Shown piece by piece: positions 7,854-17,119 of a stretch of 41,935 nt of DNA (position 1 is the first letter of the stretch; every line of letters begins with the position of its first letter). The notes beneath the pieces were generated by a model. That model was not told where the DNA came from. It made no database searches and was given only the letters and a program-made list of their open reading frames with translations. The stretch lies in assembly GCF_028875915.1 (NCBI RefSeq), contig NZ_JAPEHW010000032.1:1-41935 (forward strand). Reading direction: 5' to 3'. The position numbers and the translations under genes were made by a program. This DNA comes from Pseudoalteromonas sp. G4 (GTDB lineage Bacteria > Pseudomonadota > Gammaproteobacteria > Enterobacterales > Alteromonadaceae).

Positions 7854-8801
7854 ATGTCACAGCAAAAAGACACGCTGAGAGACTATGCTATGACCTTTTT
7901 GAAAGGTGCAGGTATGGGCGCAGCTGATGTAGTACCTGGCGTTTCGGGTGGCACCATTGCATTTATCACGGGGATTTACGAACGATTACTTACCGCCATA
8001 CGCAGTGTTAATTTAACCGCATTTAAAGTATTAAAAGACCAGGGTATCAAGTCACTTTGGCAACATATTGACGGGAACTTTTTAGTGGCTGTGTTTAGTG
8101 GATTGGCTATCAGTGCATTATCACTTGCTAAAATAATTACTTATTTATTAGCACATCATCAAACCTTTGTGTGGTCTTTTTTCTTTGGATTGATTATTGC
8201 CTCATTTTTACATATTGCTAAACAGCTTGAAAAATGGGATATCAAAACTGTTTTAGCATGTATTTTAGGAACCGTGATTGCCTTTACCATTACCTCTTTA
8301 GCGCCAGCTGAGGCTAATGCGAGCTGGTGGTATTATTTTGTGGCAGGCGCAATCGCTATTTGTGCCATGATTTTACCGGGTATTTCTGGCAGTTTTATTT
8401 TATTGTTGCTTGGTATGTATGGTCATGTTTTAGCAGCCGTAACATCGTTAAATTTCACGCTGATAGGCCTGTTTTTAGGCGGTTGTGTTGTTGGCTTAAT
8501 GACGTTTTCACACTTCTTAGGCTGGTTATTAGCGCGCTTTAGAGATGTCACTTTTGCATTACTGGCTGGATTTTTATTTGGTTCGCTTAATTTACTATGG
8601 CCTTGGAAGCAAGTAGTAAGTACTTATACCAATTCAAAAGGTATTGAGAAGCCATTAAGCCAAACTAATATTGGCCCGGAAACCTATCAAATGGTGACAG
8701 GGCAAGATCCACAAACATTGATCTGTTTTGCCTTAGCTGTATTTGGCTTAGGCTTAATTTTAGCGATTGAAAAAATCACTGCGGATAAGCCAAAAGGCTA
8801 A
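7854..8801 (+). CDS. DUF368 membrane protein, polyprenyl-phosphate transporter (PopT type)
   Basis: This 315-aa polytopic membrane protein has the DUF368 hallmark GAADVVPGVSGGTIAFITGIY near the N-terminus and the internal repeat-like motif MILPGISGSFILLLLGMY. About eight hydrophobic segments follow. DUF368 proteins, like DedA proteins, were reported to recycle undecaprenyl phosphate across the inner membrane for cell-wall synthesis, so that role is assigned by family. AAGGAG lies at 7836-7841 upstream of the ATG, with a second AAGG close to it. It is monocistronic and has its own terminator. A loop at about 255-285 before the last helix is hydrophilic. Confidence 0.9.
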   Translation: MSQQKDTLRDYAMTFLKGAGMGAADVVPGVSGGTIAFITGIYERLLTAIRSVNLTAFKVLKDQGIKSLWQHIDGNFLVAVFSGLAISALSLAKIITYLLAHHQTFVWSFFFGLIIASFLHIAKQLEKWDIKTVLACILGTVIAFTITSLAPAEANASWWYYFVAGAIAICAMILPGISGSFILLLLGMYGHVLAAVTSLNFTLIGLFLGGCVVGLMTFSHFLGWLLARFRDVTFALLAGFLFGSLNLLWPWKQVVSTYTNSKGIEKPLSQTNIGPETYQMVTGQDPQTLICFALAVFGLGLILAIEKITADKPKG

Positions 8802-8822
8802 ATTTACAGTATTTTATAGAGT

Positions 8823-8851
8823 AAAGCCCGAGCTGTTGCCTCGGGCTTTTT
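8823..8851 (+). terminator. Terminator of the DUF368 gene
   Basis: AAAGCCCGAG (8823-8832) pairs with CTCGGGCTTT (8840-8849) and is followed by more Ts. It lies 21 nt after the stop codon. Confidence 0.9.
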
Positions 8852-8876
8852 AATGGCTTAAATAATGATGGCTGAA

Positions 8877-8947
8877 TAATACCAATTCACTTAACTAGCT
8901 GAGCACAGTAGTGGACTAAATATCATGCTAACTGTGTTAAATTTTAT
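8877..8947. repeat. Truncated dispersed repeat (MITE-like), right end in inverted orientation
   Basis: It begins with TAATACCAATTC (8877-8888) and contains CATGCTAACTGTGTTAAATT from 8924. The latter is nearly the reverse complement of the segment at 41912-41934 of the copy at the window end. If the family has terminal inverted repeats TAATACCAATT, this piece is the opposite end of the same element. It fills most of the 307-nt spacer between the DUF368 gene and the next small gene. The rest of that spacer is AT-rich, with nothing else recognisable. Confidence 0.6.
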
Positions 8948-9108
8948 ACATGTAAAACAACGGCATAAGAAAATTATGCCTTTATATCATTTTATTTTTC
9001 AGCGCTATTATTGATCACATACTTAATATATTTAGTATAAAAAGTGTGCTAAATCTATTTTTTATGATACAAATTACTTGAACATAAAATAACCGTTAGT
9101 GAAGTGTT

Positions 9109-9321
9109 ATGTGTCGTAAAAATAAGTTAATAATGCGCGTGGTATTGAGCGAACTGATGACGAATCATCCAAAGCCAATTAAGCGCCATGAATTAGTTTT
9201 GTCGGGAGTGGCAGAAAGCGATGTTGATACGGTAATCGATTATTTAACACAAGAGAACTACGTTAGCTGTGATGAACAAGGGCATCTTATTCTCTCCAGT
9301 GAGTTTGAACCTAATAGTTAA
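9109..9321 (+). CDS. Small winged-helix-like protein of unknown function
   Basis: A 70-aa frame has the predicted pattern helix, helix (RHELVLSGVAESDVDTVIDYLTQ), then strand-like ENYVSCDEQGHLILS. This resembles a minimal winged helix, in which VDTVIDYL would be the recognition helix. The start could be Met1 (9109) or Met9 (9133); only a weak GTGAAG lies before the first. The frame is followed within 20 nt by a strong terminator, which supports real expression. I do not recognise a family. It could be a transcription factor fragment or an adaptor. Confidence 0.6.
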   Translation: MCRKNKLIMRVVLSELMTNHPKPIKRHELVLSGVAESDVDTVIDYLTQENYVSCDEQGHLILSSEFEPNS

Positions 9322-9341
9322 CTGTTGTTTATTTTGTATAA

Positions 9342-9371
9342 AAAAGCCCGAAACACTGTTTCGGGCTTTTT
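9342..9371. terminator. Bidirectional terminator
   Basis: AAAAGCCCGAAA (9342-9353) and TTTCGGGCTTTT (9359-9370) form a 12-bp stem with a CACTG loop. It separates the 70-aa gene from the convergent TonB receptor gene. Confidence 0.9.
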
Positions 9372-9392
9372 AGTGCTTTGCTTAATTGTTAA

Positions 9393-12356
9393 TTAGAAAG
9401 CGTAACGTGCTTCAAAGCTAATGTAACGAGCACCTAAACGACCTGATGTCATTCCCCAATTTGGGTTAACTTCTTGACCGTTTGCGCCATCACGAGCATT
9501 CGCTTGCACAACCGATGTTTGTGTATCGAAGTTAAACAAGTTATATGCTGTCGCTTTTAGCTCTAACGGATTACCTGCAACTGAAATATTGTATGCAAGG
9601 CTTAAATCAAACTCTTTTAACCAGTCAGTTTCGCCAAAAGTGCCACGTGGTGCTGGGTTACCGTCTGCATCATAGAAAGACACATGATCATAACCACGAC
9701 TATTACATTCATCCCATACCGAGCCTTCAGCACAGCTATCTACACCCAGAGGGTGACGAGAGAATTTACTGATTGGTACACCTGATGTGATACGCATATT
9801 AAAGCCAAGTACTAATTCATCCGTAATGTTGTAATAACCATTCATTTTGAATGAATGACGGCGGTCATTTGGTAGATTACCATTTGAGTGATCCATTAAA
9901 TCAGCATAGTCATATGAGGTTGTCCAACCTGGATCGGCTTGGCCGTTATCAGTTCGCACTAAACCTTCTGTGTTACCCCAACTATGCGACCAAGTGTATG
10001 ACGCGTTATAGTGGAAATCTCTGCCAATTTTGCCAGATAAGGTATTTTCGATTGCACCGTACTTACGCTCAGGATCAGGTAAACCGATGTAATCTGCTGG
10101 GATCAGTATGCGCTCTGCAGTACCATCGCCATTTGTATCGTAAAATACTTCTAAATCAGTGCCTGGGTTATTAAGAATATAAGCATAACCTGGATCGCTA
10201 TTGATACCATTTTCAGCAAACCATTTACGCATTACAGGTGCATAGTTGGTATCTTCAATTGATTCTTTTAGGTCACGGTAAATACCGCGAACACCATAAA
10301 CTAGGTCGCCATCAAGAAATTCGCCTTGATAACCAATGGTGATTTCATCAGAGTACATGGCTTCTAGGTCTTGGCTAACAATCATGCCAGTATCAATTTC
10401 ACCAGTTTGTACTACTTCTTCACCAATATATGCGCCTGTGCTTGGTGAACCATCAGGAAGCAGAACGGCTTGACCATCAGCATCCACTTCACCTACTTCG
10501 TAGTAATAACTAATATCACGACGTTGACCACCTTGTGTAATGTTCATATTTGCTGAAACAGGTTGGTAGTAACGACCAAATGTTGCAAATACTTTTGATG
10601 TGCCGTCACCTAAGTCATAGATAGCTTGTAAACGAGGCGCAATTTGGTTATCCACATCAACATATTTTTCACCGGTTGAAACCGTGTTGTAAACGCTTGA
10701 ATAACGTAAGCCTAGGTTAAGCGTTAGTTGATCGGTTACTGTCCAAGTATCTTGAATATAAAATGCGGTTGAATTTACTTCTGAATCAGTAAAGTCAGTA
10801 CGTACACGCTGCTCAATAAATGCTTCGCCTGCCGGATGGTCAACAGGGTTGCCATTCCATGCATACATTGGATACCACCAACCTGCACGATCACCAACAC
10901 CGTTCGGACTATTTACATAATCTACGTCGATATTAACGTAATCAAAGCCAACTTTGATGTCATGATCTTCTAACGTCCAGCTAAAGTCAGCACGTAATTG
11001 GTCGCGAATAAATTCACTTTCTGTGATTGAAGAAGCTGATTCTTGTGATAGCTTTACCCAACCGCCAGTTAGTTGTGACCAAACCAGTGGATCAGAGCTT
11101 GTTGCTGAATTATATGTTTTATCAACAGTACGTCCCGCAACAACTTCAACTGACATATCGTCATTGATAATGCCTGAATAAGTTAAACCAAAAATATCAC
11201 CGCCTGAGCGAGATTTGTAATCACTTAAATATTCGCCAACTTCTTGCGTTTCCCAATCATTTGCATAGGTTTTACCTTTGCCTTTGTTGGTAAAACCAAT
11301 AGCAGTTGCAGTAAGTGAATGATCATCAGTAATAAACCAGTCTACTGTTGCAAGGTAACGGTCAGATGTGCTCTCGCCAATATCAATGGTATTGCTACCA
11401 GCTGCTTCATAATCGCTTTTTTGTGGCGCATAAACACCGTAGAAGAAAAGCGTGTCTTCAATTAAAGCGCCACCTGCGGAGAATGAAAAACGTGTGAAGG
11501 TGCTTTCATCTTGTGCGCTGTTCGAGAAGTAATTTCCTTCACGATCAATCATATTTTTATGATGAGAACGCGTCGCTTCTGGGTCAATACGTGCGTATGC
11601 TTCGAATTCCCAGTCGTTACTACCTGATTTTGAAATAGCATTAACAATGCCGCCTAAAGCACCGCCAAATTTAGGGTCAATGCCACCCGTCATTACTTCA
11701 GTTTGTTCAACACCTTCCCAAGGCAGGTTAATTGAACCGATACCCGTTTTGATATTGGTAATGTTAATACCATTTAAGTAATACGCATTTTCTGCAGAAG
11801 AGCTACCACCAATACTGGCAGCGCCAAACTCACCATTACTTACAACACCAGGAGAAAGTAGGGCAATGGCTTCAAAACCTGTTTCAACGGGTAATCGTTT
11901 TAATTCCGCTTGTGTTACAACAATGCCGCCTGTAGATGATTCCATATCTACACGGGCAATTCTGCTGCCAGTGATTTCAATGGTTTCCATATTTGTACCA
12001 ACTGAGTACATGGTGTTGTTAAATACAACTGAACCACCTACAGTTACTAGGATATTCTGCTCTAAGACTTGCTCATAACCTTCTTTTTCAATAGTAAGTG
12101 TGTACTCACCAATCGGAAGTTTACGAAGTGTATAACTACCATCATCTGATGTTGTAATGGAACGAGTAACACCTTTGGTTTTATGTTTAAGCGTAACTGT
12201 AGCGTTTGCGAGTTGCTGCTGTTCGGCGCTTGATACCACCCCTTTCACAGTGCCGTTAAAGGTATCGTTAGCTAAAGCAGGTAAACTAACAGCCATTGCA
12301 GATGCCACAGCAAGTGCGCAAGCAGAGCGTTTAAGTATGTTGCTTGTTTTTATCAT
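9393..12356 (-). CDS. TonB-dependent outer-membrane receptor with carboxypeptidase-regulatory-like domain
   Basis: This 987-aa protein has a signal peptide (residues 1-29, ending LPALA). An Ig-like carboxypeptidase-regulatory domain follows at about 33-115 (GTVKGVV...GSYTLRKLPIGEYTL). Then come a plug domain (about 125-240, with IEITGSRI and GGIDPKFGGALGGIVNAISKSG) and a long beta-barrel ending in the outer-membrane signal EARYAF. This is the Oar-like class common in Alteromonadales, which take up oligosaccharides, peptides or other large nutrients using TonB energy. The substrate is not shown: no catabolic enzymes are adjacent. It is monocistronic. A perfect TGTATACA-containing inverted repeat upstream suggests specific repression. 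I see no disruption. Confidence 0.92.
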   Translation of the reverse strand: MIKTSNILKRSACALAVASAMAVSLPALANDTFNGTVKGVVSSAEQQQLANATVTLKHKTKGVTRSITTSDDGSYTLRKLPIGEYTLTIEKEGYEQVLEQNILVTVGGSVVFNNTMYSVGTNMETIEITGSRIARVDMESSTGGIVVTQAELKRLPVETGFEAIALLSPGVVSNGEFGAASIGGSSSAENAYYLNGINITNIKTGIGSINLPWEGVEQTEVMTGGIDPKFGGALGGIVNAISKSGSNDWEFEAYARIDPEATRSHHKNMIDREGNYFSNSAQDESTFTRFSFSAGGALIEDTLFFYGVYAPQKSDYEAAGSNTIDIGESTSDRYLATVDWFITDDHSLTATAIGFTNKGKGKTYANDWETQEVGEYLSDYKSRSGGDIFGLTYSGIINDDMSVEVVAGRTVDKTYNSATSSDPLVWSQLTGGWVKLSQESASSITESEFIRDQLRADFSWTLEDHDIKVGFDYVNIDVDYVNSPNGVGDRAGWWYPMYAWNGNPVDHPAGEAFIEQRVRTDFTDSEVNSTAFYIQDTWTVTDQLTLNLGLRYSSVYNTVSTGEKYVDVDNQIAPRLQAIYDLGDGTSKVFATFGRYYQPVSANMNITQGGQRRDISYYYEVGEVDADGQAVLLPDGSPSTGAYIGEEVVQTGEIDTGMIVSQDLEAMYSDEITIGYQGEFLDGDLVYGVRGIYRDLKESIEDTNYAPVMRKWFAENGINSDPGYAYILNNPGTDLEVFYDTNGDGTAERILIPADYIGLPDPERKYGAIENTLSGKIGRDFHYNASYTWSHSWGNTEGLVRTDNGQADPGWTTSYDYADLMDHSNGNLPNDRRHSFKMNGYYNITDELVLGFNMRITSGVPISKFSRHPLGVDSCAEGSVWDECNSRGYDHVSFYDADGNPAPRGTFGETDWLKEFDLSLAYNISVAGNPLELKATAYNLFNFDTQTSVVQANARDGANGQEVNPNWGMTSGRLGARYISFEARYAF

Positions 12357-12685
12357 TATTGCTTATCCTGATTGATTTATAGGTATAATGTATACAGTAT
12401 GTAAATTGATGTTACAGATCAGGTTGTCACTTGTAAAGATTGTATACATTATAATTTATTCTTAGTCAGATAAGGCTTTCTTATAAATTGCTTGAGAATT
12501 TGATGTGCTTAATTTAAGTGTTTGATTATAAATAAATTTAAATTTTTTGAAGAGAAGGGTTGTAGTCTTCTTAATATTTTAAAACGTATTTATTATGTAG
12601 AGAATAAATTAAATTGTATTTTCTGCATTAATTTGAATGTTGGCTATATAGGGTTTTACCCACGCAAACCTGTAGTTAGTTGAAA
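12357..12685. other. AT-rich promoter region of the TonB receptor
   Basis: Apart from the inverted repeat at 12384-12453, this 329-nt spacer holds only AT-rich DNA. It includes the promoter of the receptor gene and the 3' side of the SDR gene. There is no frame with a ribosome binding site, and I see no clear terminator for the incoming SDR/LysE transcript. Confidence 0.4.
12384..12453. promoter_or_regulatory. Paired operator-like sites upstream of the TonB receptor
   Basis: TATAATGTATAC (12384-12395) and GTATACATTATA (12442-12453) are perfect reverse complements. Each contains the palindrome TGTATACA (12389-12396, 12441-12448). Two identical palindromes 52 nt apart, 28-100 nt before the receptor start, look like a double operator allowing looping or cooperative binding. 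The regulator is not in the window. Confidence 0.6.
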
Positions 12686-13330
12686 CTAATTAAATAGTTC
12701 ATCTAACGTATAAATGGCTTGGTGCTCCGTTTGATTTTGATAAACATCAAGTAGTTTATGTGCTACCTGCTGCCCAGAAATTGGTCTGTAGCGTTTTAAC
12801 CAAGGAAGTTTACAAAGTGTTGGTAGAATAACACTTGCGAGAGTTTCAATTATTCTAAACTCTTGCCGTTTACCAAGTAATAATGACGGTTGTAAAATTG
12901 AAATGCGTTTAAAACAAAGTGCTTTTACTTTTTCTTCAAGCTCTCCTTTCATTTTAAGGTAAGGGCTGCGGCTATTGCTATTTGCACCGCTAGAAGATAC
13001 GAGTAAGTAATCTTGTATATTGTTATTAGCTGCCATTTCGGCAATTAAATATTGGTAATTTAGGTCAACTCTTCGCTGCGCCTCAATTGTTTTAGCTTTC
13101 TTTTTAGTAGTACCTAAGCATGAAAAAAGCACATCACCTTTAAATAAATGGCTGTGTTCTGCTAACTTTTCGAAATCAACAATGTGGCATTTTAGTTTTG
13201 CATGGTTAAAAACGAGTTCTCTTCTTGCAATTACAACGACTTCTGAAATGTCATTTGTTTTACAGAGTAATTTAACAAGCTCATTTCCAACTAAGCCTGT
13301 TGCACCAATAACGATTGCTTTTTTCGACAT
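12686..13330 (-). CDS. NAD(P)-binding Rossmann protein, atypical SDR (TIP30/HTATIP2-like)
   Basis: This 214-aa cytosolic protein starts with a strand and the dinucleotide motif GATGLVG (residues 8-14). It continues with LFSCLGTTKKKA and a YLLVSSSGANSNSRSPYLKMKGELE region. There the serine cluster and YLKMKGELE (Tyr...Lys) occupy the place of the SDR active site. Length and motifs match bacterial CC3/TIP30-like oxidoreductases, whose substrates are mostly unknown. It starts 8 nt after the LysE-family gene stop, so the two form an operon. The start ATG 13330 fits the Rossmann fold directly. Confidence 0.85.
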   Translation of the reverse strand: MSKKAIVIGATGLVGNELVKLLCKTNDISEVVVIARRELVFNHAKLKCHIVDFEKLAEHSHLFKGDVLFSCLGTTKKKAKTIEAQRRVDLNYQYLIAEMAANNNIQDYLLVSSSGANSNSRSPYLKMKGELEEKVKALCFKRISILQPSLLLGKRQEFRIIETLASVILPTLCKLPWLKRYRPISGQQVAHKLLDVYQNQTEHQAIYTLDELFN

Positions 13331-13338
13331 GAAAAGGC

Positions 13339-13962
13339 CTAAATATTTGTAATTACAACGCGTAAAGCCAGCAATAAAAAGGCAAAAGCTAATAGTTTAT
13401 TGATAATATGTGCGTAGCGGGTAAGGTCGAATTTTTGGTTCGCTTTACTTGTGATAACACTCACAATGCAATACCAAAGTGTATCAATGGTAAATACCGT
13501 TAAGCACATAATGAACCCTTGATACACAGTAATGGTTTCAGGATCTATAAATTGTGAGAAAAGTGCCAAAAAGAAAATTGCCAATTTAGGGTTTAAAAAA
13601 GCAATCGCAAAACCATCTCTAGCAGCGTAAAGAGAACTGCTTGAAGATGCTTTATCAAAACTAAACTTGCTGTTACCTGCCTTTAAAATGTTATAAGCCA
13701 AATACACTAAATAAATAGCGCCACCAAATAACAACACTTTGTAAGCAATTGGAAATTGGTGAATAAGTCCCGCTAAACCAACAACAGCAAGCGCTGCGTA
13801 AATGCCTACACCAATACCATGTGCGACACTCGCAACTAATCCGTGTTTTAAACCTTGTGCCATCGAATGCGACAAAACTACAGCTAAACTAGGGCCTGGT
13901 GACATCGCACCAACAGCACAAATTCCAGCTAAGCTAAGCCAAAGTCCCAACTCCATATTCAC
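13339..13962 (-). CDS. LysE/RhtB-family amino-acid exporter
   Basis: This 207-aa inner-membrane protein has about six hydrophobic segments. The family signature GAMSPGPSLAVVLSHSMAQG lies at about 17-36, followed by GLVASVAHGIG, and the central FLNPKLAIFFLALFSQF is typical of LysE/RhtB exporters. These proteins use the proton motive force to export amino acids or related compounds such as homoserine, threonine or lysine. The substrate cannot be read from sequence. It is the first gene of a two-gene operon with the SDR-like protein. A short ATTATAATG stretch overlaps the promoter region upstream. Confidence 0.9.
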   Translation of the reverse strand: MNMELGLWLSLAGICAVGAMSPGPSLAVVLSHSMAQGLKHGLVASVAHGIGVGIYAALAVVGLAGLIHQFPIAYKVLLFGGAIYLVYLAYNILKAGNSKFSFDKASSSSSLYAARDGFAIAFLNPKLAIFFLALFSQFIDPETITVYQGFIMCLTVFTIDTLWYCIVSVITSKANQKFDLTRYAHIINKLLAFAFLLLALRVVITNI

Positions 13963-14190
13963 TCCAATTTATTATAATGCCCACTTAGGGTTATTTTTAT
14001 TCATTAAGCCAAAAAAACGCAGACTTTTATAGACTAATATTTGCTTAAGTAATTTATGGCTTGTATATCTTATTTTGATATTAACAGTTATAGCCATGGC
14101 CTTTTGGCTCGTTAACTAAGTCACTAACCAAGTGATTAAACCGTGTTTCTTCTCATTAGAACTAAGGTGAATCGAGAGATAAACAGCAGC

Positions 14191-14210
14191 GCTTTTGCTT
14201 TTAAAAGCGA
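14191..14210. other. Hairpin in the endonuclease/LysE spacer
   Basis: CGCTTTT (14191-14197) pairs with AAAAGCG (14204-14210). It lies downstream of the minus-strand endonuclease gene but lacks a clear U-run on that strand. It is only a possible terminator. The rest of 13963-14252 holds no gene. Confidence 0.35.
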
Positions 14211-14252
14211 TTTCTTATTCGAACTAACCTACTACACAAAGGTAATTAGCTT

Positions 14253-15143
14253 CTAATTATTTTCGCAATCAGATTGGTAAATAATCTTGACCCATTCTGG
14301 GTGATCAATAAAAGGGTTGCGATTAGCTTGAAACTCATAAATGGTGTCGTTTCTATTTATTTCAAAAGCATCAATAGGGTCGGCAAAGTGCCAGCGGTAT
14401 AAAGTACATAAATCGCCAAGCTGACCAACTTCACTGGTTAAATCGGTTCGTTTTGTATCGTAATATGAAACTACTTCGAGATCGGGCATATCTTTATGGG
14501 AGTCAATCTCATACATCACATCCATATAAAAAATCATACGCGCTATGTCACCTTTTACACCATCATTGGGCTCAAACCACAGCGATTTATTCTTTTTATT
14601 ATTTGGCGCCTCTTTTAAAGGGTACCCCCCTTCAAAAAAATCATTATCACTGCGCTTAGTATTCAATGAAACATCGGCAGGCTTAAGATGATGTAAATCG
14701 GTATAACCTTGTTGGGACTTTTTAGGAAACCCATGACTTTTGGGCCAGATATGTTCTCTATTCCAATAATCTTGTTGACGGCTATTAATGCCACTGCCAT
14801 TATTTTTCTTTGCAATAGAGGTGTTTTTATAAATTAAACGAATATTGTTCGCATTATTTGGATCTTCATCTGTGAAGGTAAGGGCTGTCCAAACTTGTTT
14901 ATAACTTAAGTTATTAAATTCACGGTTAATGTCTTTGTGCACAGCGTGTTTAAATGCTTTTATATTCTGTTTATCAACCTTATAACTGCTAAGATAATAA
15001 TCCTCTGCATCAAAATTCGCGCGATTTTTCACTTTAACTAATGAAGGGCAATTCGTACAAATACTTGTTTGTGAAAGAAGATCAAAGCTTGTTAAAAAAA
15101 TGACAAGCGCAAGAGCAAACCACATTTTTGGCATAAAACACAT
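14253..15143 (-). CDS. Secreted or periplasmic endonuclease I family nuclease
   Basis: This 296-aa protein has a signal peptide (hydrophobic 8-24). Its catalytic core contains NREHIWPKSHGF (128-139) and DLHHLKP (149-155). These motifs belong to the endonuclease I (EndA/NucM/Dns) family, a beta-beta-alpha-metal nuclease in which His131 would be the general base. Family members cut single- and double-stranded DNA outside the cytoplasm, supplying nucleotides or phosphate and degrading foreign DNA. Cys residues at 29 and 32 and late Cys residues may form disulfides. The first ATG (15143) has only a weak purine-rich leader. Later Met4 and Met7 would also keep the signal peptide. It is monocistronic. 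Confidence 0.9.
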   Translation of the reverse strand: MCFMPKMWFALALVIFLTSFDLLSQTSICTNCPSLVKVKNRANFDAEDYYLSSYKVDKQNIKAFKHAVHKDINREFNNLSYKQVWTALTFTDEDPNNANNIRLIYKNTSIAKKNNGSGINSRQQDYWNREHIWPKSHGFPKKSQQGYTDLHHLKPADVSLNTKRSDNDFFEGGYPLKEAPNNKKNKSLWFEPNDGVKGDIARMIFYMDVMYEIDSHKDMPDLEVVSYYDTKRTDLTSEVGQLGDLCTLYRWHFADPIDAFEINRNDTIYEFQANRNPFIDHPEWVKIIYQSDCENN

Positions 15144-15612
15144 TATTATTCTTATTATCGGCAGGCGAATTGTAACGACTTTATTGCTAAATTTGCAATC
15201 AAAGTTGTACTGGAACAGACTCCGCTAGAAACTATTACGCGGTTCGTTCAGAAAACCTGCACTTTAAGTAAGTGTTTGACTTGGTTGATTTTGTTTTTAG
15301 CGTTATGGCGTTTTAAATTTCGCCATAAGACTAAATTGCTATATACTTGAGCAAATTAAAGGCTATTGTTCACGCCCAAAATTGCTTTGGCACACAAATT
15401 TATTATATCGCGATAAGCAATACCGATTTTATTGATTACACGATCAAGAAACGAGCCAAATACCTCATTGAGAGCGTTGAAAAACTCTAATGTAGAGCAA
15501 CTACATTTTATATTTTTAACAGATTACTGAGTCGAGTTTCTATTGCAATGAGTGCCAGTAAATTAATGCAATTGTATAAATAATTCTTCGGAATATAAAC
15601 GTTAGGTGATAA
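15144..15612. other. Spacer holding a dispersed repeat
   Basis: This 469-nt divergent spacer lies between the endonuclease and PAS-GGDEF genes. Its central part is a diverged repeat copy (separate entry). The remainder is AT-rich and contains promoters for both sides, with AGGTG just before the ATG at 15613. No gene is seen. Confidence 0.5.
15418..15535. repeat. Diverged copy of the TAATACCAATT dispersed repeat
   Basis: It starts CAATACCGATTTTATTGATTA, and ACGATCA follows in the same position as GTGATCA in the copy at 41816. It contains a hairpin AATGTAG (15489-15495)/CTACATT (15501-15507) with loop AGCAA. The copy at the window end has ATGTAG/CTACAT with loop TTGTT at the matching distance. 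Order and spacing of these blocks support common origin. Confidence 0.6.
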
Positions 15613-16881
15613 ATGACTGCAGAGTTAAAAAAGAGAGTTGCTATTTTAGAGGGCATGCTAAGCATTGTTGGTGCCTGTATTTTTAGCAAAGATTTAGAAG
15701 GACGCTACACCTACGTTAATCAAGCAGTATTAGATGTGTTTGATTTGCCCGAAGAAGAAGTGCTCGGAAAAGACGATAGCCATTTTTTTGATTTAGCACA
15801 GTCAAGAGAAGTTATCGAAAACGACCAAATGGTAATGCGTACCGGTAAGATTTTACAAAAAGAAGAAACTAATTTTGTAAAAGCATTTAACCGTGAAATA
15901 ACTTATCAAATCATTAAAAAACCACTTTATGACGAGAATAATAACTTAATTGGCGTTTGTGGCATCGCAAACGATATTACTGAGCAACGCCAGCTGCAAA
16001 GTAAAGTAGAAGACCAAAACAAGTTACTTGATATTGTGCTCGATAATGTGGCTGCCCATATTTACATGAAAGACGATTCCCGAGAGTTTATTTATGTAAA
16101 TGCTAAAGTTTCCGAATTATTTGGACTGCCAGTTGAACAAATTATTGGTGCAAAAGAACAAGATATTTTGCCACCAGAGATGGCTGCACATTTTCATGAA
16201 AGTGACTCAGAATTATTTGTCAGTGGTGTAAAACAAACCATTGAAGAAACAGTGTCAGATGACGATGGTAATACACGTCATTACTTAAGTGTTAAGGTGC
16301 CGTTTGAACAACACGGGCGCAAATCGCTTATTGGGTTTTCAACCGAAGTTACAGAGCTTTATCAGCTAAAAGAGCAGTTCCGTAAACAAGCTAACACAGA
16401 CTATTTAACCAATTTGTATAATCGTCGCTATTTTGTTGAAACGGCAGAGCGCGAGTTTAAGCGCGCAGAGCGAAGCAACGCGCCGTTTGCGCTGATGTCA
16501 TTAGATATTGATCATTTCAAAAAAATTAATGATAAACACGGTCATCCAATTGGTGATGTTGTTTTACAGTCTTTTGCGACTAGTTTATCTGCAAACCTAC
16601 GTGACGAAGATGTGCTGGCACGTATCGGAGGCGAAGAGTTTGCAATACTATTGCCAAATACGCCATTTGAGAAAGCCCAAATGGTGGCTGAACGTATTCG
16701 TGAATATCAAGCGAGCAATCCAATCAAGACCGAAAAAGGCGACATTTTAGCTAAAGTAAGTATCGGATTGGTGATGAAAGCAAGTGATGATATTAATTTT
16801 GAAACCATGTTTAAACGTGTAGATAAAGCACTTTACCAAGCTAAAGAGCAAGGCCGTAACCGAGTTGTTGCACATAATTAA
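15613..16881 (+). CDS. PAS-PAS-GGDEF diguanylate cyclase
   Basis: This 422-aa soluble protein has PAS domain one at about 10-125, PAS two at about 138-250 (ending FSTEVTELYQL) and a GGDEF domain at about 255-420. GGEEF (339-343) is an active-type loop and RDED (330-333) is an RxxD inhibitory site, so it should make c-di-GMP with product feedback. There is no transmembrane segment. The PAS domains could bind haem, flavin or a small ligand, which is not visible from sequence. AGGTG sits six bases before the ATG. It is one of two active-looking diguanylate cyclases in the window and could feed the c-di-GMP-dependent curli regulator near 30.5 kb. Confidence 0.93.
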   Translation: MTAELKKRVAILEGMLSIVGACIFSKDLEGRYTYVNQAVLDVFDLPEEEVLGKDDSHFFDLAQSREVIENDQMVMRTGKILQKEETNFVKAFNREITYQIIKKPLYDENNNLIGVCGIANDITEQRQLQSKVEDQNKLLDIVLDNVAAHIYMKDDSREFIYVNAKVSELFGLPVEQIIGAKEQDILPPEMAAHFHESDSELFVSGVKQTIEETVSDDDGNTRHYLSVKVPFEQHGRKSLIGFSTEVTELYQLKEQFRKQANTDYLTNLYNRRYFVETAEREFKRAERSNAPFALMSLDIDHFKKINDKHGHPIGDVVLQSFATSLSANLRDEDVLARIGGEEFAILLPNTPFEKAQMVAERIREYQASNPIKTEKGDILAKVSIGLVMKASDDINFETMFKRVDKALYQAKEQGRNRVVAHN

Positions 16882-16886
16882 AGAGT

Positions 16887-16935
16887 AACAGTTTGCACTG
16901 CATTCAATCTTCTTGATTGTTTAACTGTTATTTAA
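16887..16935 (+). terminator. Probable terminator of the PAS-GGDEF gene
   Basis: AACAGTT (16887-16893) pairs with AACTGTT (16923-16929). Inside it CAATC/GATTG forms a second stem, and T-rich DNA follows. The structure is imperfect, so confidence is moderate. Confidence 0.45.
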
Positions 16936-17119
16936 TTTCATTTGTGAGTTTTAAAAAAGGTGCTAATTGTAGCGGACTGACTTAAATATTAGTTAGATTT
17001 TTTTAGAGAATGCTCTTTAAAACCTTATAGCGCAGTGTGTTTATTGTTAATAACCACTCGCTTAATAGGGTTTAATCTATTAAAATAACGGTAAAATAAA
17101 ACAGGAACAGAGAATTATT

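Noticed and set aside
8625..8640. TATACCAATTC resembling the dispersed repeat end
   Set aside because: It lies within the DUF368 coding sequence and the neighbouring bases do not continue the repeat.
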